From assembly GCA_032622095.1 (NCBI GenBank), contig CP136065.1:157485577-157549576 (forward strand): 64,000 bases of DNA, written 5' to 3'. Position numbers and translations under genes: made by a program. Of the stretch, positions 60,001 to 61,298 are shown piece by piece. Below the pieces are notes generated by a model that ran no database searches, was not told the DNA's origin, and saw nothing but the letters and a program-made list of their open reading frames with translations. Numbering within the stretch: position 1 is the stretch's first letter; every line of letters begins with the position of its first letter. The stretch is from Siphonodentalium dalli. Lineage: Eukaryota; Mollusca; Scaphopoda; Gadilida; Siphonodentaliidae.

Positions 60001-60346
60001 TCCGACTAAATCCTGAAAAATTACCCATAATTCTGCTGTGGTTAAGGAGTCGATTATTTAGGGCATTACTGTACAGTTGGTTTTGGCTCCCCTATTGAAT
60101 CATAACAGTATTTTTTTTATTCAGGTTACTTGTTAAAAAACAGAATCCCCACATAACAATTTCTTCTTGCAGGCGTTTCCAAATCCACAAGAGACTGTTT
60201 TCATTTTGGTTGACTTATGTCAGAATTCAGATGACGTCTCGCCTAATAAGAAGGCAGAATTTATGGATGCTGTCATCAACTGGTCCTTCAGATTCGCTGT
60301 CACCTCGAGCCAAAGACAGGTCCTCCAATCATTGAGAGTATCATGA
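2285..60346 (+). CDS. GEMIN5: GEMIN5, 3' part: ten exons, C-terminal ~953 residues
   Basis: Gemin5 is the snRNA-recognition subunit of the SMN complex, which loads Sm rings on spliceosomal snRNAs; it also binds mRNA and ribosomes to control translation. The joined segments are 2285-2377, 13024-13161, 32674-32821, 34057-34176, 36753-36963, 48140-48278, 48985-49187, 51973-52135, 57825-59299 and 60173-60346. Every junction keeps one reading frame, with GT donors and AG acceptors throughout. From memory of the vertebrate protein, the order of conserved blocks matches: LEECWHLGFF, WKGNIGSALKFAKE, DWLVAMAP, ACHKVYDAIELF, YKEAITLAKVRL, LYLMWAQQL, the helical repeats, IFLPLG, LRAFYYLSILQYL and a C-terminal block. 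The N-terminal tandem WD40 propellers are outside the window. Introns reach about 19.5 kb, mostly transposon. The protein is longer than the matching vertebrate part (~680 residues) because of a long low-complexity stretch in exon I. Identification is by sequence recall, not by a search. Confidence 0.95.
2391..2873. mobile_element. 475-bp TTAA-flanked palindromic element (Kolobok/piggyBac-type MITE)
   Basis: TTAA at 2391-2394 and 2870-2873 flank a near-perfect inverted repeat with arms of about 215 bp. It begins AGGTACTCAATCCGATCAGA and ends with its complement; the centre is near 2630 (AAATCAAGTG...CACTTGATTT). No coding capacity. TTAA duplication and an AGG terminus match the larger THAP-bearing elements at 8046-12693 in style, but the sequence is a different family. 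It lies at intron position +14 after exon A. Confidence 0.85.
2938..3358 (+). mobile_element. tRNA-derived SINE with (ATT)n tail
   Basis: The head looks like a tRNA-gene promoter: an A-box-like TGGTAGTTAGCGTG and, about 45 bp on, a B-box-like TGTTCGCATC. It continues through a ~320-bp body (AGTGGCTTGGCCGCTTTGAG, CCAAGCGGGTTAGAGC) and ends in an ATT/TTA microsatellite at 3335-3358. This layout is typical of tRNA-type SINEs such as the Deu/V-SINE groups; the exact family was not determined. Confidence 0.65.
3540..3930 (+). repeat. Diverged copy of the GCCATCTTGGAT tandem repeat
   Basis: Contains GCCATCTTGGATTTACTCC, CATGACTAAATCCTTTATCA and CCCTACAGGTCACACC words in the same order as the blocks at 22050-22945 and 24728-25905. 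About two degraded units. Confidence 0.7.
4059..5422. mobile_element. 1360-bp TA-flanked DNA transposon, GC-rich, CGGTA-studded ends
   Basis: TA at 4059-4060 and 5421-5422 flank matching termini AGCGACCTGTTTTAACGAGG and its near-complement ending AACAGGTCGCT. The first ~230 bp and last ~200 bp are packed with GCGGTA, TACCGC and ACCGCGGT words. The interior has an open frame of 138 codons (4310-4726) whose product is not recognised. TIR sequence plus TA suggests a Tc1/mariner-like or unclassified non-autonomous element. Confidence 0.75.
5457..6215. repeat. C17 run followed by TCCA/TCCG-headed degenerate tandem repeat
   Basis: A cytosine run at about 5457-5476, then GTCCATCCATCCATC, then units with AATGAAATTTGGTATG, ACACTACAGGCCACATCCC, GCCATCTTATTTATCTGG and TTTTCCATTTTAGA. 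Same architecture as other blocks here. 6220-6835 holds no recognisable feature. Confidence 0.65.
6836..7012. repeat. Degenerate short tandem repeat (GGTCCATATCAGCC-like)
   Basis: About eight diverged copies of a ~17-20-bp word around GGGTCCATATCAGCC; the last two are nearly identical (ATCGACCAGTGTCCAT). 7013-7780 and 7863-8045 are otherwise empty of recognised features. Confidence 0.6.
8586..8716 (+). pseudogene. THAP zinc-finger remnant, copy 1
   Basis: Reads MPYKCSVFGCGRSSDSQ, with the first two zinc-ligand cysteines (C-x4-C) near the start methionine, as in THAP domains. After a short gap the sequence resumes in a shifted frame with CGKPVAQNQKPITYTK. The middle segment present in copy 2 is missing. 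Non-functional as it stands. Confidence 0.65.
9925..10005. repeat. Cluster of CACGTG palindromes, copy 1
   Basis: Four CACGTG hexamers, mostly as TATCACGTG, ATCACGTGATC and related words, within about 80 bp near the right end of the transposon. CACGTG is the canonical E-box of bHLH factors (established); here it may instead be a transposase-binding subterminal motif (inference). Confidence 0.6.
10155..10526. other. 372-bp spacer between the two Kolobok-like copies
   Basis: AT-rich with GGGTGGGGTGGGGG near 10205-10218; no gene or repeat recognised. Confidence 0.5.
11126..11216 (+). pseudogene. THAP domain middle segment, copy 2
   Basis: In the frame beginning near 11126 the product reads FPNDVRLRDIWQDFCGKLVA, then QNQTPITYTK before a stop. 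FP-x-D followed by an invariant tryptophan is the THAP signature (established). The N-terminal zinc-ligand part kept in copy 1 is missing here. Confidence 0.75.
12449..12530. repeat. Cluster of CACGTG palindromes, copy 2
   Basis: Same cluster as at 9925-10005, with ATCACGTGAT-type words conserved; one site shows GATCGATCACGTG. Confidence 0.6.
12702..13023 (+). other. Protein-like open frame of unknown origin directly upstream of exon B
   Basis: A stop-free frame of about 107 codons between the transposon end and exon B, in the same frame as exon B. It encodes MFMLFGIMHFFRQGLTPH, ALLENDRNFITCLN and LSQLEEENVLSDEMYSFN. The composition looks protein-like, but no family is recognised and the vertebrate protein has nothing between the flanking residues. 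It may be a transposon-derived fragment or an alternative 5' extension of exon B. Confidence 0.35.
13024..13161 (+). CDS. GEMIN5: GEMIN5 exon B
   Basis: One hundred thirty-eight bases between acceptor ttcag and donor G|GTGAGT. The two leading bases complete the glycine codon split with exon A; the exon ends in phase 1. The peptide includes MEIWKGNIGSALKFAKE and DWLVAMAP, the most recognisable Gemin5 signature of this region (human has a WKGDLKG and NLVAMAP equivalent). An open frame continues upstream from about 12702 in the same frame, so retention of the last part of the intron would not introduce a stop (see findings). Confidence 0.95.
13276..13714. mobile_element. MITE family B (TTAA/CCCTTT type) interrupted by a family A MITE
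   Basis: Family B copies start TTAACCCTTTC(T/C)ATACT and end in AAAGGGTTAA, carry CATTGACGAG(T/G)AGTT and TGAATAATAGACCA, and occur in both orientations. TTAA flanks and a CCCTTT terminus fit piggyBac-type MITEs. Here the element begins near 13283 (ACCCTTTCTATAGTAAATA) and resumes at 13676 (AAGTGAATGGGACAATCC), ending in AAAGGGTTAA; family A lies in between. Confidence 0.75.
13461..13675. mobile_element. MITE family A, full palindrome nested in MITE B
   Basis: Both arms present, with the hairpin turn at about 13565 (GAAAGCTCTCGCTGTGAGATTTCC). Bounded by TA on both sides. Confidence 0.85.
13925..14290. repeat. Fragments of the AAATTTGGTATGGA tandem-repeat family
   Basis: Contains CGAAATTTGGTATGGAGGTT, TTGCATTATCCATTCTAGAG and TTATCTATCTAGAAAT, matching the units at 46153-47115. 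Also holds a half-copy of the CGCATATACTAGTATAAGAG repeat at about 14160-14200. Confidence 0.55.
14509..14632. mobile_element. 124-bp palindrome containing TTAACCCTTT fold-back
   Basis: TTAACCCTTTCAGTGCC at 14528 pairs with GGCACTGAAAGGGTTAA ending 14612. The symmetry extends beyond both TTAA sites (CATGCACACTTTG / CAAAGTGTGCATG), so the flanks are part of the inverted repeat too. Confidence 0.8.
14633..14747. mobile_element. Half of the 200-bp TTAA palindrome seen at 32883
   Basis: Matches the right half of 32883-33085 (AGAGCTCTTTCCATCAATG to AAAGGGTTAA) almost base for base; the left half has been replaced by the 124-bp palindrome. Confidence 0.8.
14783..14801. repeat. Poly-G run
   Basis: About 18 consecutive G. 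Similar runs occur at 24303-24315, 29325-29342 and 31983-32002, and a C run at 5457. Such runs can shift in length between assemblies. Confidence 0.9.
15019..15053. repeat. (ATC)n microsatellite
   Basis: Ten to eleven ATC units. 14802-15018 holds nothing recognisable. Confidence 0.9.
15120..15340. repeat. Diverged GAGTTATGGCCCTT repeats
   Basis: Three occurrences of AGAGTTATGGCCCTT or near variants with TTTTCTGCA spacers; the same words occur at 28320-28560, 55323-56250 and 56670-57660. 15341-15790 shows no feature. Confidence 0.55.
15793..16027. mobile_element. MITE family B copy
   Basis: Starts TTTAACCCGTTCTATACTCA, contains GGTCTATTATTCATTTGGAG and AACTACTCATCAGTGAGTAT, and ends near AAGAAACAGTTAAA. 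Confidence 0.7.
16417..16664. mobile_element. TTAA MITE (family D/E) with internal CGCATATATAAGAG hairpin
   Basis: TTAACCCTTTGAGTGCC at the left and GGCACTCAAAGGGTTAA at the right. The inside holds the palindrome CCAATGCATTCTCTTATATA / TATATAAGAGAATGCATTGG around CGACCATAGGTCG. 16028-16416 has nothing recognised. Confidence 0.8.
17200..17442. mobile_element. TTAA MITE family E (GGAGCTTCCT ends)
   Basis: TTTAACCCTTTGATGACTGG at the left, CATCATGAAAGGTTAA at the right, and two internal hairpins built from GCATTCTCTTATATATG. Other copies are at 28914, 33082 and 61034. Confidence 0.75.
17441..17669. mobile_element. MITE family B copy, abutting family E
   Basis: TTAACCCTTTGTCTAACTTG to AATAAAGGGTTAA. 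It shares the left TTAA with the preceding MITE, so insertion probably occurred at the neighbour's own target site. 16665-17199 is AT-rich with no gene seen. Confidence 0.7.
17999..18640. mobile_element. MITE family C long form, interrupted by another palindrome
   Basis: Contains CATTTGCAGAATGAGG, GCTAGCATCACTTAATTCAA, CACAGATTTAAGTTCCCAGA and CCAATTTGGGAATAGAAACT, in the same order as at 60430-60720. The stretch from about 18205 to 18533 is absent from that copy and is an insertion. Confidence 0.65.
18205..18533. mobile_element. Insertion with ~70-bp-arm palindrome inside MITE C
   Basis: The palindromic core at about 18388-18528 pairs TCTCACACTCGTCATATTTT with AAAATAGAAACTCATGTGAG, around CGAGTTTACCGAGG-type centre words (GAGCCTCGGTAAACCTCGGC). 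Family unknown. 17670-17998 and 18641-19221 hold no recognised feature. Confidence 0.55.
19222..19472. mobile_element. MITE family B copy
   Basis: ATTAACCCTTCCTATACTGA to GTATAGAAAGGGTTAA, with an internal small hairpin around TTCAACATGGTTATCTGTTGAA. Confidence 0.8.
19740..20012. mobile_element. MITE family B copy, opposite orientation
   Basis: TTTTAACCCTTTCTTTACTA to TAAAGAAAAGGTTAA, with CATTGACGAGTAGTT at the left and TGAATAATAGACCATTCC towards the right. Confidence 0.8.
20655..21015. repeat. Two tandem ~185-bp repeats
   Basis: Both units contain TTTTCTGTATGAGGGTACCT, GTAATCAACTCCTCCTACAG and TATATGACGGA, and end in TATTAACCCTTTT. 20013-20654 and 21016-21650 contain no recognised gene. 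Confidence 0.85.
21655..21775. repeat. GGACCGG-rich block, probably a hAT-type MITE end
   Basis: Many GGACCGG / CCGGTCC words, with ATCACTACT at the right edge. Strong GC contrast with the surroundings. hAT-type identity is a guess from similar terminal ATCACTA words. Confidence 0.4.
22050..22945. repeat. ~155-165-bp tandem repeat block (GCCATCTTGGAT family)
   Basis: About six units with ATCATCATGAAATTTGTCAT, GTAGATGGGAACGAGTCATT, TTTGGGGTCATTCGG and GCCATCTTGGATTT. Neighbouring units differ in a regular ABAB way, giving a higher-order period of about 320 bp. Confidence 0.85.
23442..23654. mobile_element. MITE family A, full palindrome
   Basis: CAGTAATGCCCTAAATAATC at the left, GGGCATTACTG at the right, TA on both sides; arms about 100 bp. 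A partial family B copy follows at 23716-23790. Confidence 0.85.
23955..24300. repeat. Hairpin-headed GCCATCTTGGAT repeat block
   Basis: Starts with the hairpin AGCTCAACTTTAC/GTAAAGTTTGAGCT, then GTCCGTGTGTGTGTG, then about two units of the ~160-bp repeat. Ends near the G run at 24303. Confidence 0.75.
24479..24690. mobile_element. MITE family C fragment
   Basis: Diverged CTGCAGAATAAGCTCC, GTTTTGTGATGCTACCC and AAATTCGCCCTCTGCAGAC words typical of family C arms. Confidence 0.55.
24728..25905. repeat. Hairpin-headed tandem block, ~7 units of ~160 bp
   Basis: Same hairpin (AGCTCAACTTTAC...GTAAAGTTTGAGCT) at 24731, then TCGTCCGTGTGTGCGTG. The anchor GGCTACAGG recurs at about 24822, 24977, 25140, 25295 (CCACAGG), 25458, 25615 and 25779, spacings 155-164 with alternation, so the true unit is a ~320-bp dimer. 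Confidence 0.85.
25906..27815. other. Intronic stretch without recognised genes
   Basis: AT-rich sequence with short open frames only; a TTAACCCTTTTGCTGC half-MITE lies at 26395. No splice-consistent GEMIN5 exon and no RNA gene were seen. Confidence 0.5.
27818..27895. mobile_element. Short TTAA-MITE remnant with doubled GCCGATATATCGGC palindrome
   Basis: Two copies of AAGCCGATATATCGGCTTGC separated by 19 bp, ending CGCTCAAAGGGTTAA, which is the right end of a CCCTTT-type MITE. Confidence 0.6.
28140..28258. mobile_element. CGGTTTTCGG-rich element end, hAT-like
   Basis: TCGGTCGGTTTTCGGTTTAT, ACCGAAACCGAG and CGGTTAACCGCCCATCACTA suggest a subterminal array and terminus of a hAT-type MITE; the other end was not found. 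Confidence 0.4.
28320..28560. repeat. Two GAGTTATGGCCCTTGT repeat units
   Basis: ACTGGAGTTATGGGCCTTGT at about 28340 and ACTGGAGTTATGGCCCTTGT at about 28510; ~170-bp spacing. Confidence 0.6.
28660..28825. mobile_element. MITE family B, 5'-truncated
   Basis: TTATCTGAACATTCCCTC, TGAATAAATAATAGACCATT and TCAGTAATGAAAGGGTTAA. Confidence 0.7.
28914..29275. mobile_element. TTAA MITE family E with internal ~31-bp repeats
   Basis: TTAACCCTTTCACGGGAGCT at the left and CATCATGAAAGGGTTTA at the right. A hairpin of GCATTCTCTTATATATGCGA lies at 28960-29020, then about five diverged ATTGTTAAAGAATGTAAGAA units at 29040-29180. Confidence 0.75.
29343..31380. other. Intronic stretch without recognised genes
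   Basis: A GGATA microsatellite (31035-31052) is the only feature seen. No conserved coding segment or RNA gene recognised. Confidence 0.5.
31383..31766. repeat. Minisatellite, 11 copies of a 34-36-bp unit
   Basis: The anchor TGGTATCTTGACATAT occurs eleven times, separated by TTTGA(C/T)GGTACCGTATACC-like variable halves. Units vary between 34 and 36 bp by an AT insertion. On the minus strand the unit has no stop in any frame, which creates three overlapping open frames (116-148 codons) unlikely to be genes. Confidence 0.92.
32234..32338. mobile_element. MITE family A, left arm only
   Basis: CAGTAATGCCCTAAATAATC to GCCATTCATCGGAAAGCTCT, then unrelated sequence. Confidence 0.8.
32335..32560. 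repeat. Two tandem ~120-bp repeats before exon C
   Basis: Both contain GTATGTAGGCCTACTTTGAT, CCCGGGAACAATATGG and GGGTCCAATTTCA; the second ends about 110 bp before the exon. Confidence 0.85.
32674..32821 (+). CDS. GEMIN5: GEMIN5 exon C
   Basis: One hundred forty-eight bases, acceptor ttcacag, donor AA|GTGAGG. The first two bases complete an alanine codon; the exon ends with two bases of the next codon (AA). The peptide has HGLWLSVCEEYAQQLEQEG followed by YFLACHKVYDAIELFQRHR, two helix-turn-helix units of the TPR-like dimerisation domain. The intron before it is about 19.5 kb, the longest seen here. A ~120-bp tandem duplication lies just upstream at about 32335-32560. Confidence 0.95.
32883..33085. 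mobile_element. 200-bp TTAA palindrome (piggyBac-type MITE)
   Basis: TTAACCCTTTCAGTGCCAAG at the left; the right end GATACAAAAATCGG...AAAAGGTTAA is slightly decayed. Perfect hairpin turn AGAGCTCTTAGAGCTCT at about 32995. It begins about 62 bp after the exon C donor. Confidence 0.85.
33082..33331. mobile_element. TTAA MITE family E, sharing the TTAA of the previous palindrome
   Basis: TTAACCCTTCCATGACTGTA to ACCATGAAAGGGTTAA with two hairpins made of TTATATATGCGAG words. 33332-34056 shows no other feature than AT-rich sequence. Confidence 0.75.
34057..34176 (+). CDS. GEMIN5: GEMIN5 exon D
   Basis: One hundred twenty bases, acceptor ttacag, donor TG|GTATGA. The single leading base completes a lysine codon, giving KEAITLAKVRLSSVDP and then LYLMWAQQLMKDGQFEQAAK, which follow the vertebrate order (YREAIAIAKARL, LYLSWGTVLERDG). 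Ends with two bases of a cysteine codon completed by exon E. A TTAA target site with a fold-back MITE begins at intron position +14. Confidence 0.95.
34240..35548. mobile_element. 1.3-kb DNA transposon, inverted ends GAGCTTGTCCAATTAGAT
   Basis: The left terminus GAGCTTGTCCAATTAGAT and right terminus ATCTAATTGGACAAGCTC are exact complements. The interior 34554-34757 has a short open frame of unknown product. The right third (35240-35535) is an array of ATCGGAG / CTCCGAT-like words. No transposase recognised; target duplication not resolved. Confidence 0.75.
35640..35840. mobile_element. MITE family A, full palindrome nested in MITE B
   Basis: CAGTAATGCCCTAAATAATC left, GGGCATTACGGGCA right (decayed end). 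It lies at the same place in MITE B (after CATTCCAATGTATA) as the copy at 13461. 35871-36752 has only short frames and no recognised feature. Confidence 0.8.
36753..36963 (+). CDS. GEMIN5: GEMIN5 exon E
   Basis: Two hundred eleven bases, acceptor tctgcag after a pyrimidine-rich tract, donor AAG|GTAAGC; ends in phase 0. The peptide runs CQLAMLQAKEAANLLARRYD, then a TPR-like pair including LKTAAHMTLRASEEQEG and YNWSGAHDFIKSHGCL, matching the vertebrate ASLRTAAELA and NNWVGAQEAL blocks. A hAT-like MITE starts at intron position +11; its 8-bp target duplication AAGCCATT covers donor positions +3 to +10, so the natural donor was kept. Confidence 0.95.
36966..37235. mobile_element. MITE family C (hAT-like) with 8-bp target duplication, directly after exon E
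   Basis: AAGCCATT at 36966-36973 and 37228-37235 flank CAAGCCTTGAAATAGTGTG and its complement ending CAAGGCTTG. The inside has two nested hairpins of AGAATGAGGT...CCCTCTGG and GATGCTACCCCGCATAGCGG words. An 8-bp duplication fits hAT-type MITEs. The duplication includes donor bases +3 to +10 of the exon E intron. Confidence 0.9.
37375..37432. mobile_element. MITE family C arm fragment
   Basis: AGTGTGCCTGTCATTTGCAG and GGTCCCCAGAGGGTGAATTT, then unrelated sequence. Confidence 0.75.
37606..37820. mobile_element. MITE family A, near-perfect palindrome
   Basis: CAGTAATGCGCTAAGTAATC to its complement, turn at GAAAGCTCTCCCCGAGAGCT (about 37712). The two arms differ by very few bases, so it is one of the youngest copies here. 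Confidence 0.88.
37821..40364. other. Intronic stretch; short CAACTG/GGAAATTTCC word repeats only
   Basis: Between about 38386 and 39440 words such as CATCAGTTGGA, TTCCAACTG and GTTAGAAATTTCC recur irregularly. No gene recognised on either strand. Confidence 0.45.
40370..41300 (-). repeat. 3' LTR of the BEL/Pao element
   Basis: 931 bp, same ends as the 5' LTR. On the minus strand it begins TGTATCACGATGTG and ends CCCGAAACA. Confidence 0.93.
41354..42018 (-). pseudogene. BEL/Pao integrase C-terminal fragment
   Basis: Starts near 42018 in a different frame from the upstream polyprotein and runs to 41354 (CDIEI, stop). It contains SSSKELKG, then SEALVKSVERGIQ (the helix carrying the last acidic catalytic residue of the D,D,E core) and a DUF5641-like tail (PNDLLLGS, WKFVQQIADLFG). 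The first two catalytic aspartates are lost in the deletion. Confidence 0.8.
42023..44873 (-). pseudogene. BEL/Pao gag-protease-RT frame, C-terminally broken
   Basis: A long minus-strand frame, open from the LTR edge to 42023. From TTG at 44713 it gives 896 codons. No in-frame ATG precedes the conserved gag region. An ATG at 44853 opens another frame that stops after about 38 codons, so a start-proximal frameshift or non-AUG start is possible. Domains: DUF1759-type gag (KKLDAPTFSGNIREYPSFIR), CCHC knuckle (CFSCLKLNHRSSKC) and a second Cys/His cluster, aspartic protease (ATLWDPGADMSLV, where the usual D-S/T-G is DPG), and RT with IRIVFNSSS and the YVDD box. It stops shortly after ENGGF, where RT, RNase H and most of integrase should follow. 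Confidence 0.88.
44874..45791 (-). repeat. 5' LTR of the BEL/Pao element
   Basis: 918 bp. By eye it differs from the other LTR by about seven substitutions and four short indels, including a 12-13-bp deletion near 45065. Open frames inside it on the minus strand are low-complexity and not taken as genes. Confidence 0.93.
46153..47115. repeat. Hairpin-headed tandem block, 5 units of 174 bp
   Basis: A perfect hairpin TATACCCCCCTTTT/AAAAGGGGGGTATA at 46159-46190, then GTCCGTGCGTGCG words, then units. The anchor ATGTTCAC recurs at 46301, 46475, 46649, 46823 and 46997, exactly 174 bp apart each time. Units carry CTCAATGAAATTTGGTATGG and TTCCATTCTAGAGTTATTCA. Confidence 0.9.
47320..47375. mobile_element. 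MITE family E fragment
   Basis: TATCCTGTGCCAGTGCATTC and TCTTATATAAGAGAGTCTCC only. 47376-47950 holds no recognised feature. Confidence 0.5.
47955..48139 (+). repeat. GEMIN5: Three ~62-bp tandem copies of the exon F 3' splice region
   Basis: Each unit starts with the first bases of exon F or a variant (TTTCTTGTTAGTGAC, TTTTTTGTTAGTGACG, CTTTCTTGTTGGTGACG), continues CTATTGT(C/T)ACTAAATGA and ends TTTAG. Thus three AG sites, after GTTTAG at about 48014, CTTTAG at about 48078 and TTTTTAG at 48139, precede exon-like starts; only the last is followed by the true exon. Confidence 0.85.
48140..48278 (+). CDS. GEMIN5: GEMIN5 exon F
   Basis: One hundred thirty-nine bases, acceptor tttttag, donor G|GTTAGT, phase 0 at the start and phase 1 at the end. 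The peptide begins PFLLVTRLHELFISELSR (compare vertebrate RLVFCLLELLSR) and continues into a polar linker. Two or three imperfect copies of the acceptor plus the first ~16 exon bases lie directly upstream at about 47955-48139. The site at 48138-48139 is chosen because only it joins exon E in frame with a long open exon. Confidence 0.9.
48985..49187 (+). CDS. GEMIN5: GEMIN5 exon G
   Basis: Two hundred three bases, acceptor cttctccag, donor CAG|GTTGGT (weak at +3 to +5 but in frame). Two leading bases complete a glutamate codon. The peptide contains LKAWYTEKLLLFDHATMDHT and LSILNTVRQPQ. It occupies the position of the vertebrate block with the aromatic-rich kinase-like spacing after the GPFVERV linker, before the LLLHICHDLTLAV helix. 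Assignment rests mainly on frame continuity between exons F and H. Confidence 0.88.
49874..49951. mobile_element. MITE family C single arm
   Basis: CAAGCCTTGAAATAGTGTGT to GATGCTACCCCGCATA. The rest of 49205-50660 shows no gene. Confidence 0.75.
50662..51449. mobile_element. Pogo/Tigger-like non-autonomous element, 784 bp
   Basis: TA at 50662-50663 and 51448-51449 flank CAGTAGAACCTCTCCAAAC and the complement ending GTTTGGAGAGGTTTTACTG. These ends resemble Tigger-type termini. Secondary copies of the end (CTCTATAAACCAGATCCCTC, CTCTCTAAACCAGATAA) lie subterminally. No transposase frame seen. Confidence 0.85.
51794..51944. mobile_element. MITE family C, 151-bp palindrome just before exon H
   Basis: CAAGCCTTGAAATAGTGTG to its complement; near-perfect symmetry, turn in GCTAGCCTGCTATGCGGGGT. 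Flanks TATAATAT and CTTAATAT agree at six of eight positions, as expected for a decayed 8-bp duplication. Confidence 0.88.
51973..52135 (+). CDS. GEMIN5: GEMIN5 exon H (end of TPR-like domain)
   Basis: One hundred sixty-three bases, acceptor tctttcag, donor G|GTAAGG, phase 0 to phase 1. The peptide begins LIIQCSVDMTLCMISLLRSD and ends GVCRIFLPLG, matching the vertebrate LLLHICHDLTLAV and VYSAFLPDG blocks that close the TPR-like region. A palindromic MITE ends 28 bp before the acceptor dinucleotide's last base (51944 to 51972), so the branch point must lie in this short gap or inside the MITE. A hAT element starts 55 bp downstream of the exon. Confidence 0.94.
52182..53444 (+). mobile_element. 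hAT transposon, 1247 bp, with BED-finger remnant
   Basis: Ends CAGGGTTGTCAA (52190) and TTGACAACCCTG (to 53436) are classic hAT termini. Flanks GGCGAGGG and GGTGAGGG match at 7 of 8. Subterminal GGTACCGGTACCGG words lie at both ends. At about 52620-52700 the plus strand reads RKSRYVWDYFIPHENDSIAE, resembling the aromatic start of a BED zinc finger as in hAT transposases, but the zinc ligands are not intact and no catalytic or dimerisation domain remains. Confidence 0.85.
53523..53800. repeat. Hairpin-headed repeat, single decayed unit
   Basis: TATACCCCCACTCTC / GAATAGGGGATATA imperfect hairpin, then TCGTCCATC and TTTATCTGTCCGTTTTTCC, then TTGTATTTGGTACGGATGGT, CACTACTACGAGGGCATTCA and CTGTTCTAGAGTTATTTATC, as in the 46153 block. 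Confidence 0.75.
53903..53959. mobile_element. MITE family A right end
   Basis: TTACCCATAATTCTGCTGTG to GGGCATTACTG, then TA. 53960-54850 has no recognised feature. Confidence 0.8.
54859..55281 (+). pseudogene. CR1/Jockey-type LINE, C-terminal RT-downstream remnant
   Basis: Reads LEYCQHVWDSHLLKH, SVKRQATRMV, LKYRRLRGDLIEVIKMLKG and, after a frame change near 55140, KYFFSQRVCTSWNALSAYIV, ending in TGA. This series (VWxPHL, KYRRLRGDxIEVYKIL, RxFFxxRVxxxWNxLP) is typical of the region after the reverse transcriptase in CR1-like LINE polyproteins. The palm, the endonuclease and any 3' repeats are missing. Confidence 0.85.
55323..56250. repeat. Hairpin-headed tandem block (GTTCAGCAACCGCTG family)
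   Basis: Hairpin GCCCCCCGACTT/AAGTCGGCGGGT at 55328, then GTCCGTCCGTCCGT. Three main units carry ATTATTGTTCAGCAACCGCT and GATAGAGCAGCATGGGGGAA, starting near 55390, 55562 and 55880, with GAGTTATGGCCCTTTTTT in between. Confidence 0.88.
56670..57660. repeat. Hairpin-headed tandem block, ~160-bp units (ACCAAATTTGGT family)
   Basis: Starts with ATTATACGCCGGTTT and GGTCGTATTATG, then GTCCGTCCGTCCATCCGTCC; GGTCGTATTATGCC recurs at the far end (about 57647). TTGAAT anchors lie at 56791, 56950, 57113, 57251 and 57412 (spacings 159, 163, 138, 161). Units contain CCAAATTTGGT, CACCCCAAAATACAGATC and GACTGAGTTATGCCCCTTTT. Confidence 0.88.
57825..59299 (+). CDS. GEMIN5: GEMIN5 exon I, 1475 bp, with a long acidic linker
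   Basis: Acceptor atttttcag, donor CAG|GTAAGG; 491 full codons after two bases that complete a glycine codon. Three parts are visible. First, a conserved segment up to about 58060 with LRAFYYLSILQYLKEML (vertebrate LEAFFLYGRLYEFW). Second, about 230 residues (58065-58770) very rich in K, D, E, S and T, with no aromatic core and so probably disordered. Third, a helical stretch from about 58775 (MLKKLCRGLLWDVQLKR and ETLGYIHKSISQVLL), then a polar linker and a conserved-looking block (LPLVYPCDD, VLWQDDPHGQY, LPDEWYDLPVNEKYF). The third part occupies the place of the vertebrate C-terminal non-canonical RNA-binding sites and oligomerisation helices. Confidence 0.93.
59660..59937. mobile_element. 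MITE family B in the last intron
   Basis: ATTAACTCTTTCTATACTAA, CATTGATGAGTAGTTATCCC and TGAATAATACATTTAGACC, ending AAATTTAGTATAGAAAGTAT. The terminal TTAA was lost where MITE A follows. Confidence 0.75.
59938..60073. mobile_element. MITE family A, truncated
   Basis: The left arm is mostly missing; the right arm from GAGAGCTTTCCGATGAATGG to GGGCATTACTG is intact, then TA. Confidence 0.8.
60173..60346 (+). CDS. GEMIN5: GEMIN5 terminal exon J with stop codon
   Basis: Acceptor cttgcag; 57 codons and TGA at 60344-60346. The peptide starts AFPNPQETVFILVDLC, matching vertebrate PFPDVLECCLVLLLI, and ends about 57 residues on; the vertebrate protein ends about 53 residues after the same motif. This supports a complete C-terminus rather than an intron at the CAG|GTCCTC near 60320. 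No canonical AATAAA lies close after the stop. The nearest one noticed is at 61070-61075 inside a repeat, so the 3' end of the mRNA is not resolved. Confidence 0.9.
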   Translation, partial: AFPNPQETVFILVDLCQNSDDVSPNKKAEFMDAVINWSFRFAVTSSQRQVLQSLRVS

Positions 60347-60422
60347 TCATTTATTTTCTCTAAATCTATTTTTTGCTCCTGTTGAGTGAAGCCACACATA
60401 GTGTTTCAAACTTTATTCCACA

Positions 60423-60845
60423 CAGGCCTCAAAATATACTGCTGGTCATTTGCAGAATGAGGTCCCCAGAGGGTGAATTTTGTGACGCTACCCCGCACAG
60501 ATGCCTAGCATCATTAAACTCACTCTCTGGGGACCTCATTCTACATGGCCTCATCTTCTATGGGAGACCTAGACACAGATTTAAGTTGCCAGATGGTTAA
60601 GATGGTGATGTGCACCCATTGGTCACCTTGATTATGCATTGTGTCATCTGCCAATTTGGGGATATAGAGAAACTGAACTAAAAAAGAAATAGAAACTTTT
60701 CTAAAAAAAACTAAAAATCTTTCCAAAGAAGATGAGGTCTAACCAGAGTGAGGTTCCCAGAGGGTGAAATTGGTGACAGCCGGCTAGCATCACTAAATTC
60801 AGCCTCTTGAGACCTCATTCTGCAAATGACCAGCACCATATTTTG
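60423..60845. mobile_element. MITE family C long form, 3' flank of GEMIN5
   Basis: Two sets of GCAGAATGAGGTCCCCAGAG / CTCTGGGGACCTCATTCT-type arms at 60440-60545 and 60740-60830, separated by the CACAGATTTAAGTTGCCAG and CCAATTTGGGGATATAGAGA segment also found at 18140-18600. Confidence 0.75.
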
Positions 60846-61033
60846 AGTCCTCATTCCATGCCAAATTATTACAGTATTCCAAATGCTGAATACAGATCTC
60901 AACGTTTGTCTGCTTGTTTTAATTGGATGCACGGCATTCACATTGTGTACGCATTAATAGTCATGAATGTCTGTGAAACATCTATCAACAAGCACATTTA
61001 AAGATCGATAAAATATGTTCTCATTTTGATTAT

Positions 61034-61298
61034 TAAACCTTTCATGACAGGAGCTGTGCTGAATGCTGCAATAAAGATCATGTGCCAATGCATTCAATAT
61101 ATGTGAGTCTCCCATAGGGAGCCTCGCATATATAAGAGAATGCAGTTGTATGCAAGATCAAGGTAAATATTGTTAGGCCAATGCATCCTCATATATTTAT
61201 GTGAGGTGCCCAATGGGTCGACTCGCATATACTAGAGAATGCATTGGCACAGGGTTTTCTAAAAAAAATAAGGAAGCTCCAGTCATGAAAGGGTTAAA
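61034..61298. mobile_element. MITE family E with candidate poly(A) signal
   Basis: ATTAAACCTTTCATGACAGG at the left, AGTCATGAAAGGGTTAA at the right; hairpins of ATGTGAGTCTCCCATAGGGA. It contains AATAAA at 61070-61075, the first such hexamer noticed after the GEMIN5 stop, about 725 bp downstream. Use as a real signal is speculative. Confidence 0.65.

Noticed and set aside
60317-60325. CAG|GTCCTC as a donor continuing GEMIN5 into another exon
   Set aside because: Poor donor consensus, and the frame ends eight codons later at nearly the length expected for the vertebrate C-terminus.
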